The notes: generated from the sequence alone by a model not told the origin. DNA of 64,000 bases from JAIXWP01 sp964428835 (GCA_964428835.1 CAYRZQ010000002.1:1-64000); one strand, 5' to 3'; shown: positions 9,536 to 17,773, counted from the first letter of the stretch. Translations and numbers: made by a program.

Positions 9536-10393
9536 CTACTTCAACTTGATTCCATCGCCTTGCGCGATGATGGACATATTCAAATCTTTGTGTATCCATT
9601 TTTCACCAAATGATGCACAAGGATTTTTTGATTTTACGAATACCACTTGACTATCACCAAAAACATAAGCGCTATCGCCGCGCACAATGAACGCCGTACC
9701 CTCGTCTATCCCAACTACAGAATGATTGGGATGATCACATAATGCAGTCAAAATTCGATTGTAGCGACTGCGAATGATGAAATGCTGATCTACAATTACC
9801 GAATCCAACAATCCCAAACCTCCAGCATAAATAGCGTTATTCTTCTCTATCACTTCGTAGGTTGGATTGTAAATAGAATCTTTGAGTTGATCACCAGTGA
9901 TCATGACTCTGCTCATCACCGCAGCACCAGCGCTTGTACCTGCCACAAGAGCACCATTTTCCTTTGCTCTCTTAATAATAGTGCGTAAGTCAAAACTATC
10001 GGCGTACGACATAAACAGAGATTGATCACCGCCACAGATATAGATTAAATCTGCATTCAGCAATGAATCCTTTAAAGCCTGATAGTTTCGTGTCGAATCT
10101 GCAAAGTTGAAATTGAGAATTTTTCCTGAAAAAACCTTCGTCAAATCTTCCTTGAAATAATAAAAGGATGAATCCGGTTCCTCCCCCGCCATGGGCAAGA
10201 CAGCCACATAATTCAAGCGCTCCCCACCAGCCTCTTCAATCATCTTTTTCAAAAGCGCTTCGCTCTTACTCCCCCCACCAATTATAAAGCAGCCACCACT
10301 TGAGGGTTTCGCATCGCTAATCTTCTCAGTAGAAGACTTACAAGAAAATATCAGAATGGGAAGAATAAAAAAAATACTAATGCGACGTATCAT
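9536..10393 (-). CDS. Cyanophycinase-like S51 peptidase, lipoprotein
   Basis: A 285-residue protein with a lipobox (IFSC, Cys18) and a peptidase S51/cyanophycinase core. The motifs are IIGGGSKSEAL, YICGGDQSLFM, GTSAGAAVMS with the likely nucleophile Ser154, and IVDQHFIIRSRYNRI carrying the conserved His. Cyanophycinases cleave the beta-Asp-Arg storage polymer, but S51 also includes dipeptidase E and isoaspartyl peptidases. Lipidation places this enzyme in the periplasm or at an outer membrane face, which fits degradation of external polymer or peptide better than an intracellular store. No cyanophycin synthetase gene is in the window. Confidence 0.85.
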   Translation of the reverse strand: MIRRISIFFILPILIFSCKSSTEKISDAKPSSGGCFIIGGGSKSEALLKKMIEEAGGERLNYVAVLPMAGEEPDSSFYYFKEDLTKVFSGKILNFNFADSTRNYQALKDSLLNADLIYICGGDQSLFMSYADSFDLRTIIKRAKENGALVAGTSAGAAVMSRVMITGDQLKDSIYNPTYEVIEKNNAIYAGGLGLLDSVIVDQHFIIRSRYNRILTALCDHPNHSVVGIDEGTAFIVRGDSAYVFGDSQVVFVKSKNPCASFGEKWIHKDLNMSIIAQGDGIKLK

Positions 10394-10458
10394 AACTTTT
10401 TCCTAGTAGAGTTCAAAGCTAAATAAACCTTTGAAATTAGATGCAATTATTGTTCTAT

Positions 10459-10773
10459 TCACTTTCCTTTTTTCAAATAATCACCGAGTTTATCCAGCTT
10501 GTTGTTCCAAAACTTCTCGTATTGTATCAGCCAGCTATTCACTTCCGCTAAATTATCAAGAACTAAACAACAATACTTCTCGCGACCATATTTCTCAATC
10601 TGAATCAACCCGCTTTCTTCAAGATACTTTATCTGTTTGGTCACTGCTTGTCTTGAAATATCATCAAAGTACTCTGATATTTGATTAATGTTCAACTCTT
10701 CTTCTTCAGCGAGTAAGTCAATAATAGCCCGGCGCGTAGGGTCAGCTATTGCAGCAAATGGATCTCTGTTCAT
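10459..10773 (-). CDS. ArsR-family winged-helix regulator
   Basis: A compact 104-residue ArsR-like protein beginning DPFAAIADPTRRAIIDLL, the hallmark of the SdpR-like branch that is often encoded beside AHSA1/SRPBCC proteins. The helix-turn-helix spans about residues 30-60 (NINQISEYFDDISRQAVTKQ), followed by the wing. The classic metal-binding ELCVC motif is absent; a Cys pair (KYCCLV) lies in the wing, but a metal role is not established. It is the last gene of a three-gene operon, overlapping the preceding frame by 4 bp. It probably represses its own operon through the paired palindromes at 11816-11858. Confidence 0.9.
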   Translation of the reverse strand: MNRDPFAAIADPTRRAIIDLLAEEEELNINQISEYFDDISRQAVTKQIKYLEESGLIQIEKYGREKYCCLVLDNLAEVNSWLIQYEKFWNNKLDKLGDYLKKGK

Positions 10774-11186
10774 TTCTTCAAATAGTTTTCAATCTTCTTA
10801 AACAACAAATCCCTCCATCCGTTTCCAAGAATAAAACGAACGATATACTGATTAATAAAACCTTCAAATCCACTATGGGAGAAATAAAGCATCGTTCCAT
10901 TCTCCATCTGTAGCAATTCAAAACTCACAGTCGTAGGCTTCTTCAACGGGCCTCCCTGCCATGTATATACCAATCTCGAAGGGATTTCGAAATCTATGAT
11001 TGTACATTTCACAACCCCGTCAAAACCCGGCTGTGGTTTTGTTCGAAAAGTGAAGTCTCTTCCTTTTTCCAGTCTAAAATCATTCGGCATTAACCAATTT
11101 TCTAAAGCTTCTGCCGTAGCAATAGCATTCCATACCTTATCAATTGTGTATGGATAAAAACGCTCTATTCTTATTTCCTTTTTCAT
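10770..11186 (-). CDS. AHSA1/SRPBCC-domain protein
   Basis: A 138-residue protein of the activator-of-Hsp90-ATPase homologue 1-like group, START/SRPBCC fold. Visible marks are IERFYPYTIDKVWNAIATAEAL with ENWLMPNDF near the N-terminus and RLVYTWQGG and YFSHSGF further on. These proteins form a hydrophobic cavity that binds an unknown small ligand. Pairing with an ArsR regulator is very common in bacteria, and the SRPBCC protein is thought to handle the ligand or a related stress. It overlaps the genes on both sides by 4 bp, which argues for translational coupling. Confidence 0.88.
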   Translation of the reverse strand: MKKEIRIERFYPYTIDKVWNAIATAEALENWLMPNDFRLEKGRDFTFRTKPQPGFDGVVKCTIIDFEIPSRLVYTWQGGPLKKPTTVSFELLQMENGTMLYFSHSGFEGFINQYIVRFILGNGWRDLLFKKIENYLKK

Positions 11187-11728
11187 GAATTTATATTAAA
11201 TGAATGTTTGAGATACTTGTCTAATTCCTTAATAGTTCGCTTTTCAACAACAATCATCCGATTAATTCTATTGGATCCACCAAGTTTCGACGCACTCTGG
11301 AGCTCCATAAAAATTCCGTCGTCAACATTCAAGCCTAATACAAGCTCCCCTTTCCTTTCCGTAAGAATTGCAAATTGACTTTTCGCATAAAATGGAATAT
11401 AGGTCTTACAAGGTTTTACAGAGATAGTCGTCGATATTGAAAGAATATGATTCTTCAATTTCTTATACAACTCGAAGTTGATTTTAAAAATACGCTCCTC
11501 ATAGCCTTCTGTCTGAACATAGGGCTTTTCATCCCCCATTCTCCACACGATAGTCTGTGCCTGGACATGCCCCAATCCATAGTCCAATTTCAATTTCTTG
11601 AGAATGTCGCTGTTCTTTGAAAGATTAAAATCGTGAGCAATCCTTATCCATTCGTCCAAAGACTTACCTGTTTTAGCAGGAAGGTTCTTTATTACTGCCT
11701 CCTGCATTTGAGCCGCTGAAAGTGCCAT
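11183..11728 (-). CDS. DUF4287/DUF5655 domain protein
   Basis: A 181-residue protein. The N-terminal 60 residues (AQMQEAVIKNLPAKTGKSLD, then EWI) match DUF4287, and the rest resembles DUF5655, a domain of unknown role often found with DUF1801-like proteins. The gene is the first of the ArsR operon, starts with ATG and overlaps the AHSA1 frame by 4 bp. Being distal to the regulator but proximal to the operator makes it the first product expressed on de-repression. Its biochemical function is unknown. Confidence 0.75.
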   Translation of the reverse strand: MALSAAQMQEAVIKNLPAKTGKSLDEWIRIAHDFNLSKNSDILKKLKLDYGLGHVQAQTIVWRMGDEKPYVQTEGYEERIFKINFELYKKLKNHILSISTTISVKPCKTYIPFYAKSQFAILTERKGELVLGLNVDDGIFMELQSASKLGGSNRINRMIVVEKRTIKELDKYLKHSFNINS

Positions 11729-11815
11729 ATTCCTTTAATTTATTTTCTAAATCATATAAACACCAAAATATGGCCGTGTACATATGCATCATGAAAAAAT
11801 AAGCACATCAATACA

Positions 11816-11858
11816 CAACCATTTGGTTGCAAATATACATAAGCAACCATTTAGTTGC
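11816..11858 (-). promoter_or_regulatory. Paired palindromic operator candidate for the ArsR operon
   Basis: Two copies of the same dyad: CAACCATTTGGTTG at 11816-11829 (5-bp arms, perfect) and CAACCATTTAGTTG at 11844-11857, extended to GCAAC...GTTGC. Copy spacing is 28 bp. They lie 88-130 bp upstream of the first gene of the operon. The match between sites and the presence of an ArsR-family gene in the operon make autoregulation likely, though binding is inferred. Confidence 0.65.
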
Positions 11859-11940
11859 ATATGATTCAGAAAAAAAAATAATATCAGTGATCTAGAATCA
11901 CCAGTTCCTCCCCCGAAACCCCAATAAAGAATCAGATTAT

Positions 11941-12012
11941 CCTATTATCAAACTATCATACTAGCATACTAGCATACTAGCCTACTCTCTTACTAGCTTA
12001 CTAGCCTACTAG
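11941..12012. repeat. Octamer tandem array at the glgC stop (array 3)
   Basis: Nine 8-bp units: cctattat, a degenerate caaactat, three catactag, cctactct, two cttactag and cctactag. The glgC TAG stop (complement 12009-12011) is in the last unit. This array mixes the unit types found in arrays 1 and 2, which ties the families together. Confidence 0.88.
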
Positions 12013-13295
12013 CCTCCTATCTCAAACCCATCCGGCAGCGTCACACCTTTCTTCACCACGATAATTCCCTCCTTGATTGTATAGAGCGCTTCATTCTTAT
12101 TAGCGAGATGACTTCCTCCAATCAATTTCACATCGTTACCAATTCTGCAATTTTTATCGATGATCGTATTACTCAACACGCAATTCTTGCCAATACCAAT
12201 ATTGATAATTCCCTTCGCATTATTCTCATTGATCTCATCGAGATTTTGATAAAAATCATTACCCATCAGGTATGAATTCGAAATCGTACAGCCCGTATCA
12301 ATTCGGCTTCGAATACCGATCACCGAATGCTCAATCTTCGCACCATTGATGATACAACCTTCGGCAACTACAGATTTATTCAACGAGGTTAGACCCGTCA
12401 ATTTTGATGGCGGCAAAACACGGGCACGGGTATAAATCTTACTGTTATTATCAAAGAGATTAAAATCTGGAATGTCGTCGGTAAGGCCGAGGTTTGCATC
12501 GAAGAACGAACGGATATTACCAATATCTGTCCAATAGCCTCCATATTCAAAACTCAACACACGATACTTACCAATCGCTTGTGGAATGATTTCCTTCCCA
12601 AAATCTTTTGTATCCGGATTCGACATCAAGTCAATCAATAATTTTCTATTGAAAATATAAATACCCATCGAAGCCAGATAATGCTTGCCCTCGGCAGCGC
12701 ATTGCGGCGTCACTTCCGACTTCCATTCAGGCAACAATTCTGGAGCGGGTTTCTCAATAAAGGAAGTGATGAACATTTCATCATTCGTTTTTAGAATACC
12801 AAATTCCGAAGCCTCACGCGCGTGCACGGGCAATGTCGCAATAGAAATGTCAGCGCCACTATCCTTATGCGCTTTGATCATATCATTGAAATCCATTTGA
12901 TACAATTGGTCACCCGATAATATCAATGCATATTCAAACTGATGATTCAAAAAGTGATTCATGCACTGACGCACCGCGTCAGCCGTTCCCTGAAACCACG
13001 TCGGATTATCTGGCGTTTGTTCTGCTGCGAGAATATCCACAAAAGCAGTACTGAACGTGCTAAAGTGATAGGTATTTTTAATGTGTTGATTGAGCGACGC
13101 TGAGTTGAATTGCGTCAATACAAACATGCGTTGAATGTTTGAATTGATACAGTTCGAAATCGGAATATCTACTAAGCGGTATTTCCCCGCAATCGGAACG
13201 GCAGGCTTCGAACGACTTTCTGTAAGTGGCGACAGACGCGATCCTTGTCCGCCTCCGAGAATAATGGCTAAAGTATTTTGTTTCATAGCAGGCAT
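12009..13295 (-). CDS. glgC: Glucose-1-phosphate adenylyltransferase
   Basis: A 428-residue ADP-glucose pyrophosphorylase. It makes ADP-glucose from glucose-1-phosphate and ATP, the committed step of bacterial glycogen synthesis. The N-terminal nucleotidyltransferase motif GGGQGSRLSPLTESRSKPAV is intact, WFQGTADAVRQ binds the sugar phosphate region, and residues from about 300 form the left-handed beta-helix with hexapeptide repeats. Two in-frame ATGs (13295 and 13286) are possible. It lies 12 bp after the glycogen synthase gene on the same strand, so the two should be co-expressed. The stop codon is inside an octamer repeat array. Confidence 0.96.
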   Translation of the reverse strand: MPAMKQNTLAIILGGGQGSRLSPLTESRSKPAVPIAGKYRLVDIPISNCINSNIQRMFVLTQFNSASLNQHIKNTYHFSTFSTAFVDILAAEQTPDNPTWFQGTADAVRQCMNHFLNHQFEYALILSGDQLYQMDFNDMIKAHKDSGADISIATLPVHAREASEFGILKTNDEMFITSFIEKPAPELLPEWKSEVTPQCAAEGKHYLASMGIYIFNRKLLIDLMSNPDTKDFGKEIIPQAIGKYRVLSFEYGGYWTDIGNIRSFFDANLGLTDDIPDFNLFDNNSKIYTRARVLPPSKLTGLTSLNKSVVAEGCIINGAKIEHSVIGIRSRIDTGCTISNSYLMGNDFYQNLDEINENNAKGIINIGIGKNCVLSNTIIDKNCRIGNDVKLIGGSHLANKNEALYTIKEGIIVVKKGVTLPDGFEIGG

Positions 13296-13307
13296 AATTG
13301 AAGAGAT

Positions 13308-14534
13308 TTATGGAGTTTCTTTTTTGTAATTAGAAATCAATTCTGAATAAAAATCAAGAGTCGTTTTAGCGATGCTTTCCCAGCTAAATTTTTCCAATAC
13401 GCGCTGTCTTCCAGCCTTTCCCATTGCCTTCGCAAGTTCAGGATTATCGATGAGCATATTTACTTTCTCCGCAATTGCCTTTTGGAATTGCAGTGGATTC
13501 TTTGGATTAAAATCTGTTCGCGACACACTTTCGAGTGGTACGAGATAACCTGTTTTTCCCTCCACGATAATCTCTGGAATCCCACCCACAGCGCTGCCGA
13601 CAACGGGAGTCTCACAACTCATCGCCTCGAGATTGATGATACCAAAAGGTTCGTATAGAGAAGGACAAACGAAAACCGTCGCATGACTATAAAGCACTTT
13701 CACTTTTTCGCGCGGCAACATTTCAGAAATCAAAATCACATTATCCCGATCCGCTTTCAACGCCGCAATCAGTGCTTCCGTCTCAGCCGCAATTTCCGGT
13801 GTATCCGGAGCACCCGCGCACAATACAATCTGGCAATCTTTATGAATAAATCGCGCCGCCTCAATGAGATTTGAAATACCCTTTTGTCTTGTAATTCTGC
13901 CCACGAATAGCATCATCGGCTTATCAGGCTGAATGCCAAACGAGCGCAAGAGATCATCATCGAACGTCGGTTGGTAAAAGTGTGGATCGATACCATTGTG
14001 AATCACTCGCACCTTGTCCGGGCTGATACCGTAGGCCTCCACCACATCCGTCTTCATCTGTTCGCTCACCGCGATCACACCATCTGCCGTATTGTATGCA
14101 TGATGTTCAATCCAGCGCGAGAGGAAGTAGCCGTTGCCCAGTTGTTCTACCTTCCAAGGGCGGTGTGTTTCGAGACTGTGCGTCGTCAGCACCAGCGGCA
14201 CCTGCAGCAATTCGCGAGAGAACACACCCGCCAGGTGCGTGTACCAGGTGTGGCAATGGATGATATCCGCGTTCATATTGATTTGCGCCATCTCCACATT
14301 ACGACTCAGGTTTTGGAACATTTTGAAATGTTCGTTCGCCGTATCGTTAGGATTTGAGAGGTTTGGTTGCACCCCTATTACATTGAGATTATCTTGTTGT
14401 TCCTTTTGATTTCCGAAGCACCGCACCTCCACTTGCGCCAGCTTTGCCAGTTCTTGAGTCAGGAAGTCGACATGCACCCCCGCCCCGCCGTATATATGCG
14501 GAGGGTATTCGTTGGTATAGAGAGAAACTATCAT
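13308..14534 (-). CDS. GT4 glycogen synthase, corynebacterial type
   Basis: A 408-residue GT-B glycosyltransferase of family GT4, not the GT5 GlgA of enterobacteria. It starts MIVSLYTNEYPPHIYGGAGV with the GGAGVH loop, has HCHTWYTHLAG, LFVGRITRQKGIS and EPFGIINLEAMSCETPVV with the paired acidic E-x7-E motif. Matching enzymes from actinobacteria (GlgM) form maltose-1-phosphate from ADP-glucose for the GlgE route, and others act as glycogen synthases. Which activity holds here depends on whether the genome has a glgE; none is in this window. GlgC downstream supplies ADP-glucose. Confidence 0.88.
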   Translation of the reverse strand: MIVSLYTNEYPPHIYGGAGVHVDFLTQELAKLAQVEVRCFGNQKEQQDNLNVIGVQPNLSNPNDTANEHFKMFQNLSRNVEMAQINMNADIIHCHTWYTHLAGVFSRELLQVPLVLTTHSLETHRPWKVEQLGNGYFLSRWIEHHAYNTADGVIAVSEQMKTDVVEAYGISPDKVRVIHNGIDPHFYQPTFDDDLLRSFGIQPDKPMMLFVGRITRQKGISNLIEAARFIHKDCQIVLCAGAPDTPEIAAETEALIAALKADRDNVILISEMLPREKVKVLYSHATVFVCPSLYEPFGIINLEAMSCETPVVGSAVGGIPEIIVEGKTGYLVPLESVSRTDFNPKNPLQFQKAIAEKVNMLIDNPELAKAMGKAGRQRVLEKFSWESIAKTTLDFYSELISNYKKETP

Positions 14535-14595
14535 TGCACTAACATAAGCGTAAATTGGTGAATCAGGATTAAATTGTATGGAATTTTTGGGAAAA

Positions 14596-14694
14596 CCCGA
14601 GGGGCGAGAGGCGAATCAGAGGGGCAAGGCAAAAGGCGAGGGGCGAATCAGAGGGGCGAGGCAAAAGGCGAGGGGCGAATCAGAGGGGCGAGGG
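14596..14694. repeat. 32-bp GC-rich tandem repeat in the glycogen-DUF2971 gap
   Basis: About three copies of a 32-bp unit, phased by gcgaatcagaggggc at 14611, 14643 and 14675. The core gcgaatcagaggggcgagg is the reverse complement, with one change, of cctcgcccctctcattcgc at 22261-22279 and related sequence at 23541-23585, so this array belongs to the same dispersed repeat set. It is followed at 14706-14755 by short attccaaactcc-type repeats. No gene is seen in 14535-14858. Confidence 0.85.
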
Positions 14695-14806
14695 TGGAAC
14701 TTGAAGGAGTTGCTAATTCCGAGTTCCAAATTCCAAACTCCAAACTCCAAATTACTTCACATCTTTTTGTTGATTTAGATTAAAGGTGTATTTTTATTGT
14801 AAATAC

Positions 14807-14824
14807 CTCCACTTAGGTGTGGAG
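14807..14824 (+). promoter_or_regulatory. Small hairpin before the DUF2971 gene
   Basis: CTCCAC and GTGGAG form a 6-bp stem with a 6-nt loop, 35 bp before the ATG at 14859. A second partial dyad (aggt...acct) overlaps on its left. It may be a leader structure or an operator; nothing in the sequence decides this. Confidence 0.3.
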
Positions 14825-14858
14825 ATAATGGAATTAGCTGCTATTTAAACTTAACTCA

Positions 14859-15884
14859 ATGAATCACTCGAAAAGTATATTAGATCACGAAGCAATTAAC
14901 TTTTTTATTACTAATGTTTTGAAGCCATTTTTACCAAACGCCCGGTATGCCTCGGCTGGTTCTTTTGAATCAGCTGAAACGACAAGAGCATCGTTCATAC
15001 ATATGTTTTTAGCTGACAGTAATGAAATTAATGTAAACTCAAAGTATTTCTATAATGGCAAATATTCTTTTATTCACTACACAAGTATACAGTCGCTTTT
15101 AAGTATTCTAAAAGATAAAAAAATTCGACTTTATAATCTCAACGGAATGGATGACAAAGAAGAATTTGAAATTCCATTAAACCATTCCAATAAGAAGCTT
15201 TCTGACTATGACATTAACGAAATTAAAAAGCGAATTTTTTGCTTTTCCATGTGTCAAATCGATTTGGAAAGTAAAGAAAATAGTTTGCCGCAATGGAGAA
15301 GTTATGCCCAAGACGGACAAGGCGTAGGAATAGTCTTTTCGTTCAATAAAAGGTATGCACACGATTGGGTTCATTTCATGCTAAGTAAAGTTTATTATAA
15401 TACAAAAAGCCTTGATACATTCTTACAAGTCGAAAACTTGTATAATGAATTTAGAGTTAAGTACGATCTCACCATTTCCAATTTTGACGAAATGTTCTAC
15501 AAGTACTTTGCCTTTCATAAGAGCAAAATATATAGTTCCGAGCAAGAAGTTAGACTGTTATATTGTCAAGGTTTCCGTCGATATGATGAACCGCAGATAA
15601 AAATTGATGTTACAAGAGCCAACAAAAAAACGAGTTACATCGAATTAGATTTGGAATGGAATTGGGATGCAAAAACTAAGGAGTTTATCGTCAATCAAGG
15701 AATTGAACCAAAAAATGTACGTCCGATTATAACAATAGACAAAATCCTATTTGGCTACAGACTCAGTAATGCTGCCAAATGGGATTTATCCGAAGTATGT
15801 CATGAACTCCTTACAAATTTTACAAAGAAACCTATCATTGAAGATAGCAGGCTTCTTTCACATTTTAAAGAAAAGCCACAATGA
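14859..15884 (+). CDS. DUF2971 domain protein
   Basis: A 341-residue cytosolic protein. From about residue 68 it shows the DUF2971 pattern: FIHYTSIQSLLSILKDKKIR, then LNGMDDKEEFE, FCFSMCQ, LPQWRSYAQDGQGVGIVFSF and later SEQEVRLL. DUF2971 genes are found in many defence and accessory islands, and their activity is not known. The N-terminal 60 residues do not match anything recognised. The gene opens a run of plus-strand accessory genes and no partner gene is adjacent. The 272 bp after it hold no convincing ORF. Confidence 0.82.
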   Translation: MNHSKSILDHEAINFFITNVLKPFLPNARYASAGSFESAETTRASFIHMFLADSNEINVNSKYFYNGKYSFIHYTSIQSLLSILKDKKIRLYNLNGMDDKEEFEIPLNHSNKKLSDYDINEIKKRIFCFSMCQIDLESKENSLPQWRSYAQDGQGVGIVFSFNKRYAHDWVHFMLSKVYYNTKSLDTFLQVENLYNEFRVKYDLTISNFDEMFYKYFAFHKSKIYSSEQEVRLLYCQGFRRYDEPQIKIDVTRANKKTSYIELDLEWNWDAKTKEFIVNQGIEPKNVRPIITIDKILFGYRLSNAAKWDLSEVCHELLTNFTKKPIIEDSRLLSHFKEKPQ

Positions 15885-16125
15885 GAAAAGAGCCACAGAC
15901 ATTGCTTCGCCGTAGTCTGTAAGACGAATGATTTTCCAATAGCTGTCGAAATTCTGCAATCCCAACCATTCAGTCTTTCAACTTTTCAATCTTGCCTTTA
16001 TCGTCAATAACAACCTCCATTTTTATCACATGAAATATCAGTAAGCACGATGAGTCTCTTCCAATTCCTACCTTATAGGCAATTACAATATCACTGAAAT
16101 CAAACGAATTGACCTAAATTTTTCG

Positions 16126-16133
16126 TAAATTTG
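16126..16133 (+). promoter_or_regulatory. Bacteroidota -7 element before vbhA/fic
   Basis: TAAATTTG matches TAnnTTTG exactly and lies 23 bp before the antitoxin ATG. No TTTG is found at the usual distance upstream; ATTG at 16108 is only 14 bp away. A weak promoter fits a toxin-antitoxin pair. Confidence 0.4.
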
Positions 16134-16156
16134 GAAAGGATTTAAGACAGAAGAAT

Positions 16157-16378
16157 ATGTTCAACACGATAGAAATAGACAGAAGCAATCTGACAATAAT
16201 GGGAGTTAAGTTTTCGGATTTGAAAACTTTAGAGAGTACTGCAAACGCTATAGGGAGCAATATGTTTGAAGGTTTTAAACCAACACCAAAAGGTATTGAA
16301 ATCATAAGAGACTATGTGACAGGCGAAATCACACTAGCAGAACTTGTGGTATTTGCCAAACAAAAAGCCTATGTCTAA
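16157..16378 (+). CDS. VbhA-like Fic antitoxin
   Basis: A 73-residue protein carrying the class I Fic inhibition motif: S34-N-M-F-E38-G39, followed by FKPTPKGIEIIRDYVTGEIT as in the antitoxin VbhA fold. In this family the motif glutamate enters the ATP site of the Fic partner and blocks AMP transfer. Its stop overlaps the Fic start (ATGTCTAA), so production of the two should be coupled, with the antitoxin made first. Length and order match known VbhA/VbhT-type modules. Confidence 0.88.
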   Translation: MFNTIEIDRSNLTIMGVKFSDLKTLESTANAIGSNMFEGFKPTPKGIEIIRDYVTGEITLAELVVFAKQKAYV

Positions 16379-16979
16379 CCACTACAAATACATAGACCCT
16401 GATTTCACCTACACGGACCCGAAAACAGCACTTTTAAGGAACTTACAAGATATTACAGACAAGGACGTATTGCTCTTTGTTGAGAGTGGTGCAGTAACAA
16501 AACGACTTCAAGAGCTTTACGAAAACCCCATAAGAATAAAAGGTATAAACAGCCTTTTTGAAATTCATGGACACTTATTTCAAGACATTTACGCTTGGGC
16601 AGGAAAAAAGCGGACAGTTGAAATTAGTAAAGACGGTAAGCAGTTCTTTCCTACTTCACATTTTAATCACGCTTTTAGACACATTGACAATTTAATTGTT
16701 GAATTCAATAAAATTCCCAAAGATAGCAAAAAACTCTTAGCCCAAAAGTTAGCAGAAATTTTAGATAACGTCAACTACTTACACCCATTCCGAGAAGGAA
16801 ACGGGCGAACTCAAAGAGAGTTTTTAAGACTGTTGGCTTTAGAAAAAGGCTTGACACTCAATCTCAATCCGCCAGACAACCAAAGTGTTTACGAACAATA
16901 TATGAAAGGCACAATTGAAAGTGATGTGCAGACTTTGACAGCATTGATTTCTGAACTAATAGGCTCAAATGAAAAATAG
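16371..16979 (+). CDS. Fic-domain protein adenylyltransferase (toxin)
   Basis: A 202-residue Fic protein from the ATG at 16371; the longer frame to 16344 begins with TTG inside the antitoxin gene and is not credible. The catalytic motif HPFREGNGRT is complete at residues 138-147, with His138 as the base and Asn/Arg for phosphate binding. The flap region lies around VEISKDGKQFFP. Fic enzymes transfer AMP from ATP to Tyr, Ser or Thr of target proteins; class I toxins of this kind often modify GyrB and ParE. The inhibitor is supplied in trans by the overlapping VbhA-like gene. No type IV secretion domain is attached, so it is probably a resident toxin. Confidence 0.93.
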   Translation: MSNHYKYIDPDFTYTDPKTALLRNLQDITDKDVLLFVESGAVTKRLQELYENPIRIKGINSLFEIHGHLFQDIYAWAGKKRTVEISKDGKQFFPTSHFNHAFRHIDNLIVEFNKIPKDSKKLLAQKLAEILDNVNYLHPFREGNGRTQREFLRLLALEKGLTLNLNPPDNQSVYEQYMKGTIESDVQTLTALISELIGSNEK

Positions 16980-17041
16980 ATAATCGATAAGAACACCGCT
17001 AGCTATAATTCAGTCTGTGTTTTTAGAAAAACCCAAAAGAA

Positions 17042-17218
17042 GTATTGACTTTTGGCTATGCTAAAACAACTTTTGTGAAAAATAAAAATGTTTGGAAAGT
17101 ATTTTGGAAACGTGCTGATAATAAATGGCACCCATACAAACCAACACCTCTTTTAAAAGAACTTAAAGACTTCTTAAAACTCGTTGACCGGGATGAATAC
17201 GGATGCTTCAAAGGCTAA
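17042..17218 (+). pseudogene. 3' remnant of a DUF3024 gene
   Basis: Frame 17042-17218 encodes 58 residues and a TAA stop, without a start codon. Its content (LTFGYAKTTFVKNKNVWKVF, then KRADNKWHPYKP, ending LVDRDEYGCFKG) matches the C-terminal half of DUF3024 proteins, including the terminal GCFxG. In the frame one base off, just upstream (about 17008-17037), the codons for VFLEKPK could continue the same protein, which suggests a single-base frameshift. The first half of the usual 110-residue protein is missing or too decayed to see. Nothing else is evident in 16980-17258. Confidence 0.72.
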
Positions 17219-17258
17219 TCAACAGACAATTCTTTAAATTTGAAGAGTTACAAAGAAC

Positions 17259-17693
17259 ATGAATAACTCAACAACCGACATCATAAAAGAAATCGCAGAG
17301 CAACTTGATTGTGGCCTCCGCGCGTTCATTCATAAGACTTCAGGACAACTACTTTTCGTACCTGAAGAAAATGACCTGACCGACATGGACCTTGACCCTT
17401 GGAAAGATGACCTTAAACTCTTGAAAAAAAACTCCAAGGAATACCACGAAATTGAAAAATGGAGTTCAAGTGATGGGTTTGAAATGATGAGTGAATTTGC
17501 AAATCAAGTTTCAGACAATAGTTTGCAACACCGACTATTCGAGGCTTTGAAAAAAAATAAACCATTTAGAGAGTTTAAGTTTGTCATTGACAACTCAAGA
17601 GACTTCAGACAACAATGGTTCGACTTCAAAAACAAATGGCAACAAGACTTTGTAGCAAGACAATTAAAGCCGCTGAAACTAGTGAACGATTGA
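17259..17693 (+). CDS. UPF0158 family protein
   Basis: A 144-residue cytosolic acidic protein matching UPF0158: IAEQLDCGLRAFIHKTSGQL near the start, a central EIEKWSSSDGFEMMSEFANQ stretch and a C-terminal FKFVIDNSRDFRQQWFDFKN helix region. The family is widespread among accessory genes of Bacteroidota and Proteobacteria and has no assigned activity. The gene has its own ATG and a 40-bp gap after the DUF3024 remnant. No partner gene is evident. Confidence 0.82.
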   Translation: MNNSTTDIIKEIAEQLDCGLRAFIHKTSGQLLFVPEENDLTDMDLDPWKDDLKLLKKNSKEYHEIEKWSSSDGFEMMSEFANQVSDNSLQHRLFEALKKNKPFREFKFVIDNSRDFRQQWFDFKNKWQQDFVARQLKPLKLVND

Positions 17694-17773
17694 GCAGTAA
17701 AATCAACAAAACACGATAAGTTCTAATCACAGTATACCATCATACCGCTCCCTAAAAGACAATACGAAAACCA

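Noticed and set aside
14574..14783. Plus-strand frames through the 32-bp array
   Set aside because: Repeat translation with no start signal or family.
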